A stretch of 45,944 nt of DNA from DAOTYE01 sp034434915. GTDB taxonomy: Bacteria; Chloroflexota; Dehalococcoidia; Dehalococcoidales; RBG-16-60-22. A model generated the notes under the pieces. The model was not told the origin of the DNA. It was given only the letters and a program-made list of their open reading frames with translations, and searched no databases. Both the position numbers and the translations under genes were made by a program. Each line of letters starts with the position of its first letter. Within the stretch, counting starts at the first letter, position 1. Shown piece after piece: positions 7,776-15,776 of this stretch. Location: NCBI GenBank assembly GCA_034434915.1, contig DAOTYE010000058.1, forward strand, positions 1 through 45,944. Reading direction: 5' to 3'.

Positions 7776-9175
7776 AGATTGCCCTGCCCAAAGGGCGGCT
7801 GTTAACAAAGACGGCAGACCTTCTCCAGACAGCCGGCTGGCAAATTGACGGCTATGATTCAAAAACTCGCTCATACCGCCTCGCCTCTGCGAGATTTCCT
7901 GAGCTTGCCATCAAGATTTTTCAGGAGAAGGACATCCCCATACAGGTCTCCATCGGCAACTATGACCTGGGAATATGCGGGCTGGACTGGGTGGAGGAGC
8001 TTAAAGCGAAATACCCCAGCAGCGCTTTGCTCAAAGTCAGGAGTCTGGGTTACGGGGAAGGTGCTTTATACATTGCGGCAAGCCGCTTTGCCGGACCTGC
8101 CACGGTTGACCAGGTCAAAACAAAAGCCGGTGCTGTGCGCATTGCCACGGAGTACCCCAACCTGGCGGAAGCCTTTGCGCTGAGGAACAGGCTGGGGCGT
8201 TTCAGCATCTTCCCGGTGTGGGGTGGGGCAGAAGCCTACCCGCCGGAGAACGCGGACCTGGCGCTGGTGGCAGGAAAAGAAGGCACTGCGCCGGCAGATG
8301 ACCTGGCGCCAATCACCAAAGTATTGAGCTATAGTGCTGTCCTGGTGGCAAACCGCCGGAGCTGGGAGTCCAAAGATTTGGGGCATCTGGTCACGTCTAT
8401 CTGTGATAGCTGTGCAGAGTCAGTTGTCCGCAGTGATTCCCCTGTTGCTGAGGCGGTGGCGCAGAAGGCGGCGCAAATACCTGCTGTGGGTGAAGAGGTC
8501 GTCAGGCTGGCTTTGCCGGACGGGCATCAGCAGACACCCACTCTTGAGATGTTAAGCCGGGCGGGCATTCAGATTGACGATTATCCCTCTCCGAAGGGTA
8601 ATCGGCGTCCCACCATTCACCTTGACGGTGTGATGGTGAAAGTCATCCGGCCCCAGGACATGCCTCTGCAGGTGGCGAACGGCAACTTTGACCTGGCAAT
8701 CACCGGCAGGGACTGGCTCCGGGAGCATCTCTACCAGTTTCCATCAAGCCCGGTGCAGGAGCGCATTGACCTTAAGTTCGGCTGGGTGAGGATTGTGGCG
8801 GTGGTGAGCCAGGCGCTTTCAGTTGATAGCACCAGCGATTTGCGACAGTTCATCGCTGAAAAGCGTACCCCGCTGAGGGTAGCCTCAGAGTATGTCAACA
8901 TAGCCGATAAGTATGCCCGTGATAACCACCTGGGCTATTACCGGGTGATTCCCACATGGGGCGCTACTGAGGCATTTCTGCCGGAGGATGCAGATTTGCT
9001 CATTGAGAACACGCAGACGGGGCAGACCATCGCGCGGCATAACTTGAAGATTATTGACACCCTCTTTGAATCAACCGCCTGTTTAATAAGTCAGACTGGC
9101 GTTGATATGAGCTCGCGTAAGGGCAGGAAGATGAAATCAATCATTGAGACCCTGCGCCGTGCCGTGAGGGCTTGA
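7766..9175 (+). CDS. hisG: double-length ATP phosphoribosyltransferase: two HisG domains in tandem
   Basis: First step of histidine synthesis (ATP + PRPP to phosphoribosyl-ATP). The protein has 469 residues against about 210 for short-form HisG, and reads as two HisG copies. Copy 1 (about 1-205): ALPKGRL (6-12), IPIQVSIGNYDLGICGLDW (58-75, in part), RIATEY (125-130), FPVWGGAEAY. Copy 2 (about 244-469): LALPDGH (248-254), MPLQVANGNFDLAITGRDW (299-317), RVASEY (371-376), IPTWGATEAF. Copy 1 keeps the N-terminal PKGRL motif but its PRPP loop has become VAGKEGTAP; copy 2 keeps a normal loop ENTQTGQTI (414-422) but its first motif is PDGHQQ. Each half may therefore depend on the other. GTG start with a GGGGGA site. 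Neither copy has the long-form C-terminal regulatory domain, in line with HisZ beside it. Confidence 0.93.
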   Translation: MAVKIALPKGRLLTKTADLLQTAGWQIDGYDSKTRSYRLASARFPELAIKIFQEKDIPIQVSIGNYDLGICGLDWVEELKAKYPSSALLKVRSLGYGEGALYIAASRFAGPATVDQVKTKAGAVRIATEYPNLAEAFALRNRLGRFSIFPVWGGAEAYPPENADLALVAGKEGTAPADDLAPITKVLSYSAVLVANRRSWESKDLGHLVTSICDSCAESVVRSDSPVAEAVAQKAAQIPAVGEEVVRLALPDGHQQTPTLEMLSRAGIQIDDYPSPKGNRRPTIHLDGVMVKVIRPQDMPLQVANGNFDLAITGRDWLREHLYQFPSSPVQERIDLKFGWVRIVAVVSQALSVDSTSDLRQFIAEKRTPLRVASEYVNIADKYARDNHLGYYRVIPTWGATEAFLPEDADLLIENTQTGQTIARHNLKIIDTLFESTACLISQTGVDMSSRKGRKMKSIIETLRRAVRA

Positions 9176-9176
9176 C

Positions 9177-10496
9177 GTGAAGGTAGTTAAAGGTTTCACC
9201 AGGGCGAGGGAACTCCTTTCGCGGCAGGTATCCGCTCAGACGTTACCGCTATCGCCAGCACTCAGGAGAAGACTGAACAAGCTGTTTGGCACAGAAGACC
9301 CGGAGCAGGCGGTCAGATGGATTATTGACAGGGTATGTCAGGAGGGTGATGCGGCACTCTTTTCTCTGGCAGAGAAGATTGACGGCGTAAAACTTTCTTC
9401 TCTTGAACTGAGCCAAAAGCAGGTTCAGAGCGCTTACCAGAAAGCGGATGAAGAGCTTATCGCCGTAATAAAGCAAGCCGCAGAGCGCATCAGAGAGTTT
9501 CATACCGCCCAGAAAAAGGCTGTGTGCCATGAGCTGGCTGGGAAGGAGTGGGGACAGCTTATACGTCCACTGGAAAAGGTGGGCATCTATGTCCCCGGCG
9601 GCACCGCCGCCTACCCATCCACTGTTTTGATGACGGCTGTCCCGGCAAAATCAGCCGGCGTGAAAGAAGTGGTCATGGTGACGCCGCCAAAGGCGGATGG
9701 GGAGATTTCCCCGGCGGTTCTCGTGGCGGCGGATGTGGCGGGGGTTGACCGCATCTTCACCATCGGTGGGGCGCAGGCGATTGCCGCGCTGGCTTACGGC
9801 ACGGAGTCCGTCCCAAGGGTGGACAAGATTTGCGGTCCGGGGAATGTGTTTGTCGTCCTTGCCAAGAAAGCGGTGTACGGGGACGTGGGCATTGACGGTC
9901 TCCAGGGACCGAGCGAGGTGCTCCTCATTGCAGATGAAACGGCAAGCGCGGAGTATTGTGCCGCCGACCTCCTGGCTCAGGCGGAGCATGACCCGCTGGC
10001 GCAGGCAATCCTGGTGACGACATCTCTCACGCTGGCGGAAAAAGTGAACAAAGAAATAGCACGCCAGCTTGCCCGGCTGTCTCGCAAGGCGACTGCTGGT
10101 GAGTCACTGAAAAGGGGTGTTATCGCCGTGGTGGAAAGCATGGATGAAGCGGTAGCGCTCGCCAATTTCTATGCGCCGGAGCATCTCTGCCTGATGGTAA
10201 GAGATACGGAGAAATATATAAACAGAATAGCCAATGCCGGATGCATCATCATCGGCGATAAAGCGACCGTTGTCCTCGGTGATTACATTGCTGGTCCCAG
10301 CCATGTTTTGCCTACCGGAGGTACGGCGCGCTTCAGTTCGCCGCTCAGCGTGATTGATTTCGTCAAGTTCATCAACGTCATCAAGGTGAGCGATGCCATG
10401 CTGAGGCAGGTTGGTCCGGCGGCGTCTTTGCTGGCGCGTGCTGAGGGTCTTGATGCCCACGCCATGGCGATTGAGAAACGCCTTAAAGCTGGTTAG
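9177..10496 (+). CDS. hisD: histidinol dehydrogenase
   Basis: Oxidises L-histidinol to L-histidine with two NAD+, the last two steps of the pathway, in the cytoplasm. 439 residues, the normal length. Visible motifs are VGIYVPGGTAAYPSTVLM, GGAQAIAALAYGTESVP, KICGPGN (217-223), GPSEVLLIAD, the zinc-site stretch LLAQAEHDP with Gln and His, and the catalytic FYAPEHLCL with Glu and His (about 329-337). GTG start one base after the hisG stop codon, so the two are translationally linked. Confidence 0.96.
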   Translation: MKVVKGFTRARELLSRQVSAQTLPLSPALRRRLNKLFGTEDPEQAVRWIIDRVCQEGDAALFSLAEKIDGVKLSSLELSQKQVQSAYQKADEELIAVIKQAAERIREFHTAQKKAVCHELAGKEWGQLIRPLEKVGIYVPGGTAAYPSTVLMTAVPAKSAGVKEVVMVTPPKADGEISPAVLVAADVAGVDRIFTIGGAQAIAALAYGTESVPRVDKICGPGNVFVVLAKKAVYGDVGIDGLQGPSEVLLIADETASAEYCAADLLAQAEHDPLAQAILVTTSLTLAEKVNKEIARQLARLSRKATAGESLKRGVIAVVESMDEAVALANFYAPEHLCLMVRDTEKYINRIANAGCIIIGDKATVVLGDYIAGPSHVLPTGGTARFSSPLSVIDFVKFINVIKVSDAMLRQVGPAASLLARAEGLDAHAMAIEKRLKAG

Positions 10497-10510
10497 CTTT
10501 GTCCGGCTTT

Positions 10511-10539
10511 TTGACATAACGCTCTTGCTTCCTTACAAT
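10511..10539 (+). promoter_or_regulatory. internal promoter before hisC
   Basis: Perfect TTGACA (10511-10516), exactly 17 bases, TACAAT (10534-10539), in the only sizeable gap of the his operon. hisC, hisB and the ferredoxin gene may therefore be transcribed independently of hisZGD. Confidence 0.75.
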
Positions 10540-10564
10540 AGGCGGGAAAGTCACTGAGTGTTTT

Positions 10565-11668
10565 GTGAGTGAAAAGTGTAACGCTATGACTGAAGGAATT
10601 GAGAAGTTTATCAGGCCGGACCTGGCTGGCTTCGGCGGCTACGTGGCGAACAAAGCGCCGGAAAACTTGGCGTTAGCCTCCAAAAAGATTATCAAACTTG
10701 ATGCCAATGAGAACCCTTACGGCGCCTCGCCCCGGACGCTGAAGGCGCTTGCCGGTTATAAAGACTGGCATATCTACCCGGACGCGGGCCAGGTCAGCCT
10801 GCGGAAGCAACTGGCGGACTATACCGGCATGGACGCTGACTGTATCGTTGCCACGAGCGGTAGCGATGAGCTTATTGACGAGCTATTGCGCCTGTTTCTG
10901 GCGCCGGGTGATGAGGTGATTGACTGTGTGCCCACTTTTGAAATGTACCGCCTGTACACCATTCTCAACCATGGCAAAGTCATTGAGGTGGCGCGGCACA
11001 ACGATTTCACCGTCAATGTGACCGCTGTGAAATCAGCCATCACGCCGAGGACGAAGCTCATCGTTGTGGCAAACCCCAACGCGCCCACCGGCACCATCAC
11101 GCTTCAGAAAGCTATTGTTGAGTTGGCGGAGACCGGACTGCCATTGCTGGTAGATGAAGCGTATTATGAGTTCTGCGGCGAGACAGTCGTGCCGCTGATG
11201 AAAAAATACGGCAACCTGATGGTTTCCCGGACGTTTAGCAAATGGGCGGGGCTGGCGGGGCTGAGGATAGGCTACGGCATACTGCCGCGGAAAATTGCGG
11301 GCTATCTCATGCGGACTAAATCGCCCTACAATGTAACTATTGCCGCCATGGTTGCCGCAATTGAGACGCTCAAGGATAGAGACTACCTGATGCAGAATGT
11401 AAAGAAAATCATTGCTGAGAGGGACAGGGTGTTCCGTGAACTGAGACAAATCTCCTGGCTCAGACCGCTACCATCACAGGCTAACTTCATTCTCTGCCTG
11501 GTGATTCAGGGAAACGCTAGCCGGATTCAGCAGAGCCTGCAGGAGGAAAGCGTCTTCATCCGTTATGTTGACCAGCCACTCCTGCCCAATTGCATCAGAA
11601 TCGGCATCGGCAAGCCGGAGGAAAACGATATCGTCCTCAAAAAGCTCCGTGAACTGGGAGGAACATAG
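10565..11668 (+). CDS. hisC: histidinol-phosphate aminotransferase
   Basis: Pyridoxal-phosphate enzyme that converts imidazole acetol phosphate to histidinol phosphate. 367 residues of the class I/II fold: KLDANENPYGASP near the N-terminus, ATSGSDELIDELLR, VANPNAPTGT, VDEAYYEFCG with the cofactor aspartate, the SRTFSKWAGLAGLRIGY block with the Schiff-base lysine, and a C-terminal NCIRIGIG with the substrate-carboxylate arginine. GTG at 10565 opens the frame; ATG at 10586 (eighth codon) is an alternative start. It shares a message with hisB. Confidence 0.94.
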   Translation: MSEKCNAMTEGIEKFIRPDLAGFGGYVANKAPENLALASKKIIKLDANENPYGASPRTLKALAGYKDWHIYPDAGQVSLRKQLADYTGMDADCIVATSGSDELIDELLRLFLAPGDEVIDCVPTFEMYRLYTILNHGKVIEVARHNDFTVNVTAVKSAITPRTKLIVVANPNAPTGTITLQKAIVELAETGLPLLVDEAYYEFCGETVVPLMKKYGNLMVSRTFSKWAGLAGLRIGYGILPRKIAGYLMRTKSPYNVTIAAMVAAIETLKDRDYLMQNVKKIIAERDRVFRELRQISWLRPLPSQANFILCLVIQGNASRIQQSLQEESVFIRYVDQPLLPNCIRIGIGKPEENDIVLKKLRELGGT

Positions 11669-11670
11669 CT

Positions 11671-12261
11671 ATGGCGAAACGAATATCTACCATCAAGAGG
11701 GCAACCAAAGAAACTAACATCACACTCACTCTCAACTTGGACGGCGGGGGCGTGTATGACATTGACACCGGCATTGAGATGCTGGACCACATGCTGTCCC
11801 AGGTGGCGCGCCACGGAGCAATTGACATAAAACTGAAAGCCTCCGGCGATGAGATGCACCACCTTGTTGAAGATGCGGGTATCTGTCTCGGCAAAGCCCT
11901 GGGAGAAGCACTCGGCGAGAAGAAAGGCATTGTCCGCATGGCTGATGCCACTGTCCCCATGGATGATGCGTTAGCCATGGTGGCGGTGGACATTGGCGGG
12001 AGGGGATACGCTGTCCTTGACCTGCCGTTCAAAAAGAACGATATGTTTGGCTTTCCCACTGACCTCATTCGCCACTTCCTTGAATCGTTCGCCGGCGAGG
12101 CTAAACTGAACCTCCATGCGCGTATCCTCTACGGCGCGAACGACCACCACAAGGCAGAAGCCCTGTTCAAAGCGCTGGGCAGAGCGCTGGGCGCGGCTAC
12201 CCGGATTGATGAGCGACTCGGCGGCAAACTGCCCAGCACCAAAGGGCGCCTGGAAAAATAG
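11671..12261 (+). CDS. hisB: imidazoleglycerol-phosphate dehydratase
   Basis: Manganese-dependent dehydratase of the histidine pathway. 196 residues, the usual length for a stand-alone enzyme without the HAD phosphatase domain of E. coli HisB. The two metal-binding repeats are intact: DHMLSQVARHGAID with HHLVEDAGICLGKAL, and DLIRHFLESFA with ANDHHKAEALFKALGRAL. The start has a GGAGG site and lies two bases after the hisC stop. hisA, hisF, hisH and hisI are not in the window and must be elsewhere. Confidence 0.96.
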   Translation: MAKRISTIKRATKETNITLTLNLDGGGVYDIDTGIEMLDHMLSQVARHGAIDIKLKASGDEMHHLVEDAGICLGKALGEALGEKKGIVRMADATVPMDDALAMVAVDIGGRGYAVLDLPFKKNDMFGFPTDLIRHFLESFAGEAKLNLHARILYGANDHHKAEALFKALGRALGAATRIDERLGGKLPSTKGRLEK

Positions 12262-12276
12262 CGAGAGGAAAACGTC

Positions 12277-13020
12277 ATGACATTGCGACAGAAAGTCAGG
12301 CTCAGTGTCCTTTATCTCATCTTCCTCACCTTTCCCATCACGCTGAACTACTTCTCCGTTTATCTGATAATTGAGTCGTCAGCGCAGGGCATCGCCGCGT
12401 TCACCCTGTTTTTCTGGGGGGCTTTCACACTGACCTCTCTGGTGTTCGGCAGGGCGGCATGTGGTTATATCTGCCCCCTCGGCGCCATCCAGGAGACCAA
12501 AGACCGCATGGTGCCGAAGAAGCTGACGCAAATCAAATACCTGCGCATTATCAAATATTTCTTTGCGGTTGCCTGGGTGGGCGCCGTGGCGTTTGCCGCC
12601 ATCTCTGCCGGCGGCTATAAGAAAATAGAACTGCTCTATAAAACGCCGTCCGGTGTTTCCGTGGACAGCGTCATGAGCTGGTTTACCTATTTCACCATCG
12701 TTATTGTGGTGTTGCTTCCAGCGTTCCTCATTGGCAAGAGAGGGTTCTGCCACTACTTCTGCCCGTGGGGCGTGCTGAATATGGTGGGGACGAAAATAAA
12801 GGATGCGTTACGCTGGAACTCGCTTCACCTGAAAGTTGCTCCGGAGAACTGCAAGCAGTGCAAGACCTGTGATAAAAACTGCCCGATGAGCCTGCCCATC
12901 AGCCAGATGGTGCTGACCGACTCCATGCGCCATAACGAGTGCATTCTGTGTGGCACCTGCGCTGACACCTGCCCCAACGGCACAATCAGGTATTCCTGGG
13001 GCAGACCGCAGAAAAGTTAG
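12277..13020 (+). CDS. NapH/MauN-type membrane polyferredoxin
   Basis: 247 residues with about four or five membrane segments and two kinds of cysteine motif. CGYICPLGA (about 62-70) and CHYFCPWGV (about 159-167) are the CxxxCP signatures of the NapH/RdxA/NosR family at membrane faces. The soluble C-terminus has two 4Fe-4S sites, CKQCKTCDKNCPM (about 192-204) and CILCGTCADTCPN. Such proteins move electrons between the quinone pool or cytoplasmic donors and a partner enzyme. No partner oxidoreductase is nearby; it ends the his operon 15 bases after hisB. Its role here is unknown. The 3' end is one base from the end of the convergent purC. Confidence 0.85.
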   Translation: MTLRQKVRLSVLYLIFLTFPITLNYFSVYLIIESSAQGIAAFTLFFWGAFTLTSLVFGRAACGYICPLGAIQETKDRMVPKKLTQIKYLRIIKYFFAVAWVGAVAFAAISAGGYKKIELLYKTPSGVSVDSVMSWFTYFTIVIVVLLPAFLIGKRGFCHYFCPWGVLNMVGTKIKDALRWNSLHLKVAPENCKQCKTCDKNCPMSLPISQMVLTDSMRHNECILCGTCADTCPNGTIRYSWGRPQKS

Positions 13021-13021
13021 C

Positions 13022-13942
13022 TTATCTCAGTTTTTTCCCGCTGAGGCGCTCGTAGGCGTGGACGTAGCGCTGGCTGGTGGCTTCAATGACATCCGGTGGG
13101 AGCGTGGGCACGGGAGGCTCCTTGTTCCAGCCTGACTGCACCAGCCAGTCACGCACCGGCTGTTTATCATAGCTCGGCTGAGATTGCCCCACCTTATAGC
13201 GGGAGGCTTCCCAGAAGCGGGATGAGTCCGGCGTCAATAGCTCATCAATGAGGATGATTCTGCCTTCACGTATGCCGAACTCAAACTTGGTATCGGCGAT
13301 GATGATGCCCCGCGTGCGGGCGTAGTCGCGGGCAAAAGCGTAAATCTGAAGGCTTTTTGCAGTGATTTCTGATGCCACTTTCTCCCCGACCAGCTTTTTT
13401 ATCTCTTCTGCGGTGAGGGGCTCATCATGCCCGGTCTCCGCCTTCGTGGTGGGGGTGAAGAGTGGCTGGGGGAGTTCCTGGCTTTCCCGCAGTCCTTTGG
13501 GCAAAGGCAGACCGGATACGGTGCCGGATTTCTGGTACTCCGCCCAGGCTGAGCCGGAGAGGTAGCCGCGCACCACGCACTCTACAGGAATACGCTCCGC
13601 CTTTTTCACCACCATTGACCGCCCGGCAAGGTAGTCCGGATAAGCAAAGCGCTTGGGTGGGGGGATAAATCTATCCAGAACTTTCACATCGTCCACAGCC
13701 GCTACCAGATGGTTCGGGATGATTTTCTCCGTCTGCTGGAACCAGAAGCTGGAAATCTGGTTGAGCACTTTGCCTTTGCGGGGGATGCCGCAGGGCAGGA
13801 CGAAGTCAAAGGCAGAAATGCGGTCAGTGGCGATAATCAGGAGATAGTCGCCTAAATCGTAAGTATCACGCACCTTGCCGCGACTGAACAGAGGCAACGG
13901 CAAATCAGCTTTCATCAGGATGCCATCACGCTGAGCGTTCAA
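13022..13942 (-). CDS. purC: SAICAR synthetase
   Basis: ATP-dependent ligation of aspartate to CAIR in purine synthesis. 306 residues, the longer (yeast/chloroflexal) form. Motifs: SRGKVRDTYDLGDYLLIIATD, DRISAFDFVLPCGIP, VECVVRGYLSGSAW, TPTTKAETGHDEPL, and ADTKFEFGI followed by LIDELLTPDSSRFW. The start is TTG at 13942: an AAGGAG site lies six bases upstream, while the in-frame ATG at 13915 has none and would remove only nine residues. Last gene of the purine operon, 12 bases after purB. Confidence 0.95.
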   Translation of the reverse strand: MNAQRDGILMKADLPLPLFSRGKVRDTYDLGDYLLIIATDRISAFDFVLPCGIPRKGKVLNQISSFWFQQTEKIIPNHLVAAVDDVKVLDRFIPPPKRFAYPDYLAGRSMVVKKAERIPVECVVRGYLSGSAWAEYQKSGTVSGLPLPKGLRESQELPQPLFTPTTKAETGHDEPLTAEEIKKLVGEKVASEITAKSLQIYAFARDYARTRGIIIADTKFEFGIREGRIILIDELLTPDSSRFWEASRYKVGQSQPSYDKQPVRDWLVQSGWNKEPPVPTLPPDVIEATSQRYVHAYERLSGKKLR

Positions 13943-13954
13943 GGCAAGCTCCTT

Positions 13955-15304
13955 CTAGAGGGCTCTGGGCTTTATTTCAGTCACGTCAGGAATAGTGGTC
14001 TGCCACTGCGATTTGGTCAAGCCGAGCCTCTGGAAAATTTCGTCTATGTGCTGGGTGTAGTACTCATAGTCAAAGAGAGCTTCAAGCTCACTTGCGGAAA
14101 TGTTTGCTGTGACGTCAGCGTCTGCTTTGAGCAGGCTCAGGAAATTTTTGTTTTCCTTCCAGGCTTTCATTGCGTTGCGCTGGGTCATCTCATAGGCTTT
14201 CTGGCGCGTCAGCCCCTTGTCAATGAGGGCAAGCATCACCCTTTGTGAGAAGATAAGACCTTTAGTGAGCTCAAGGTTCTTCTTCATGCGCTGGGGATAG
14301 ACTGCCAGACCTTTCATGACATTGGTGAAGAGATAGAGGCAGTAGTCAAGGAGGAGACAGCTGTCAGGAATAATAATGCGCTCGGTGGAGGAGTGGCTGA
14401 TGTCACGCTCGTGCCAGAGGGCGATGTTCTCCATGGAGGTCAGGGCAAAACCTCGCACCAGCCGAGCCAGACCGCAGATGCGCTCGCAGAGCTCCGGGTT
14501 GCGTTTGTGAGGCATGGCGGAGGAGCCGGTCTGCTTGCCGCCGAACGGCTCACTCACCTCTCCCACCTCTGTTTTCTGAAGGGCTCTGATTTCCGTGGCG
14601 AACTTCTCCAGGGAGCTGGCGATGATGGCGAGGGTGGTGACAAACTGGGCATGGCGGTCGCGCTGGAGGATTTGGTTTGAGACTGGCGCCGGCTCAAGCC
14701 CCAGCTTGTGGCAGACCTTTTGCTCAATCTCTGGCGGCACGGTGGCATAGGTGCCCACCGCTCCGGAAATCTTGCCCACGGCGATATTTCTTTTAGCATC
14801 GGTCAGCCTTTCCAAGTTGCGCCGCATCTCATCCACCCAGATTGCCAGCTTTAGCCCAAAGGTGATTGGCTCGGCGTGGATGCCGTGGGTGCGTCCAATC
14901 ATGGGCGTGTACTTGTGCTCTATCGCCTTCTGGGCGAGCACGGTAATCAATTCTTTGACGTCCTGAATGAGAATATCAGAGGCTTCCACCATCTGGAGGC
15001 TGAGGGCGGTATCCATGACATCAGAAGAGGTGAGACCCAGGTGAATGAACCGGGACTCTTCCCCCACGCTCTCCGCCACCGCGCCGAGGAAGGCGGTCAT
15101 GTCATGATGCGTCTCCTGCAGAATCTCCTCCATGCGCTTTATGTTGCACTTGGCGAGCTTGATTTTAGAGATGGCTTGGCGCGGCACCACGCCGATTTCC
15201 GCCCAGGCATCACAGGCGGCGATTTCAACGTCCAGCCAGCGGTTGAACTTGTTCTCATCTGACCATATTCGCTTCATTTCCGGACGGGAATAGCGCTCAA
15301 TCAT
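13955..15304 (-). CDS. purB: adenylosuccinate lyase
   Basis: Releases fumarate from SAICAR and from adenylosuccinate, so it serves both the main purine pathway and AMP formation. 449 residues of the fumarase/aspartase superfamily. Visible are TSSDVMDTALSLQM, IGRTHGIHAEPITFGLK with the catalytic histidine, and the signature GSSAMPHKRNPELCERI (about 270-286) with the mobile serine loop. Its ATG overlaps the purE stop by four bases (ATGA), a sign of coupled translation. Confidence 0.97.
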   Translation of the reverse strand: MIERYSRPEMKRIWSDENKFNRWLDVEIAACDAWAEIGVVPRQAISKIKLAKCNIKRMEEILQETHHDMTAFLGAVAESVGEESRFIHLGLTSSDVMDTALSLQMVEASDILIQDVKELITVLAQKAIEHKYTPMIGRTHGIHAEPITFGLKLAIWVDEMRRNLERLTDAKRNIAVGKISGAVGTYATVPPEIEQKVCHKLGLEPAPVSNQILQRDRHAQFVTTLAIIASSLEKFATEIRALQKTEVGEVSEPFGGKQTGSSAMPHKRNPELCERICGLARLVRGFALTSMENIALWHERDISHSSTERIIIPDSCLLLDYCLYLFTNVMKGLAVYPQRMKKNLELTKGLIFSQRVMLALIDKGLTRQKAYEMTQRNAMKAWKENKNFLSLLKADADVTANISASELEALFDYEYYTQHIDEIFQRLGLTKSQWQTTIPDVTEIKPRAL

Positions 15305-15765
15305 TTGCTTTCTCCTCGCAGTTCACTGCGGTATTTCTCGTAAGCCTGGCGGATTTTATCATGCTGGAGTCCCAGGATTTCAGCGGCAAGGAAAGCGGCG
15401 TTTTTGGCGCCGGCATTGCCCACGGCAACGGTCGCCACCGGGATGCCTGCCGGCATCTGGACGATGGCGTAAAGGGCATCAATTCCTTTGAGGTCGCTCG
15501 TGGGCAGAGGAATACCTATGACCGGCAGGGTCGTCCAGCTTGCCAGTACCCCGGGCAGGTGAGCCGCGCCGCCGGCGGCGGCAATGATAACCTGAATACC
15601 CCGCTCCCGCGCCTTTAGCCCGTATTCGCGCGCTTTTTCCGGGGTGCGGTGGGCGGAGATGACGTTTACTTCATAGTCAATTCCGAGTTGCGTTAATGTG
15701 TCCAGCGTGGGCTTGAGCAGTTCCGTGTCTGATTTGGAACCCATGACAACACCGACAAGGGGCAT
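15301..15765 (-). CDS. purE: N5-carboxyaminoimidazole ribonucleotide mutase (class I PurE)
   Basis: Moves the carboxyl group of N5-CAIR to give CAIR. 154 residues, normal length, with MGSKSD (8-13), the SAHRTPEKA active-site loop (about 38-46) and AAAGGAAHLPGVLA. The SAHRTP sequence fits class I PurE, which needs PurK to make N5-CAIR, yet purK is not in this operon. It must lie elsewhere, or this enzyme works directly with AIR and CO2. Sits between purD (11 bases) and purB (overlap). Confidence 0.95.
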   Translation of the reverse strand: MPLVGVVMGSKSDTELLKPTLDTLTQLGIDYEVNVISAHRTPEKAREYGLKARERGIQVIIAAAGGAAHLPGVLASWTTLPVIGIPLPTSDLKGIDALYAIVQMPAGIPVATVAVGNAGAKNAAFLAAEILGLQHDKIRQAYEKYRSELRGESK

Positions 15766-15776
15766 TGTCCTCCTCC

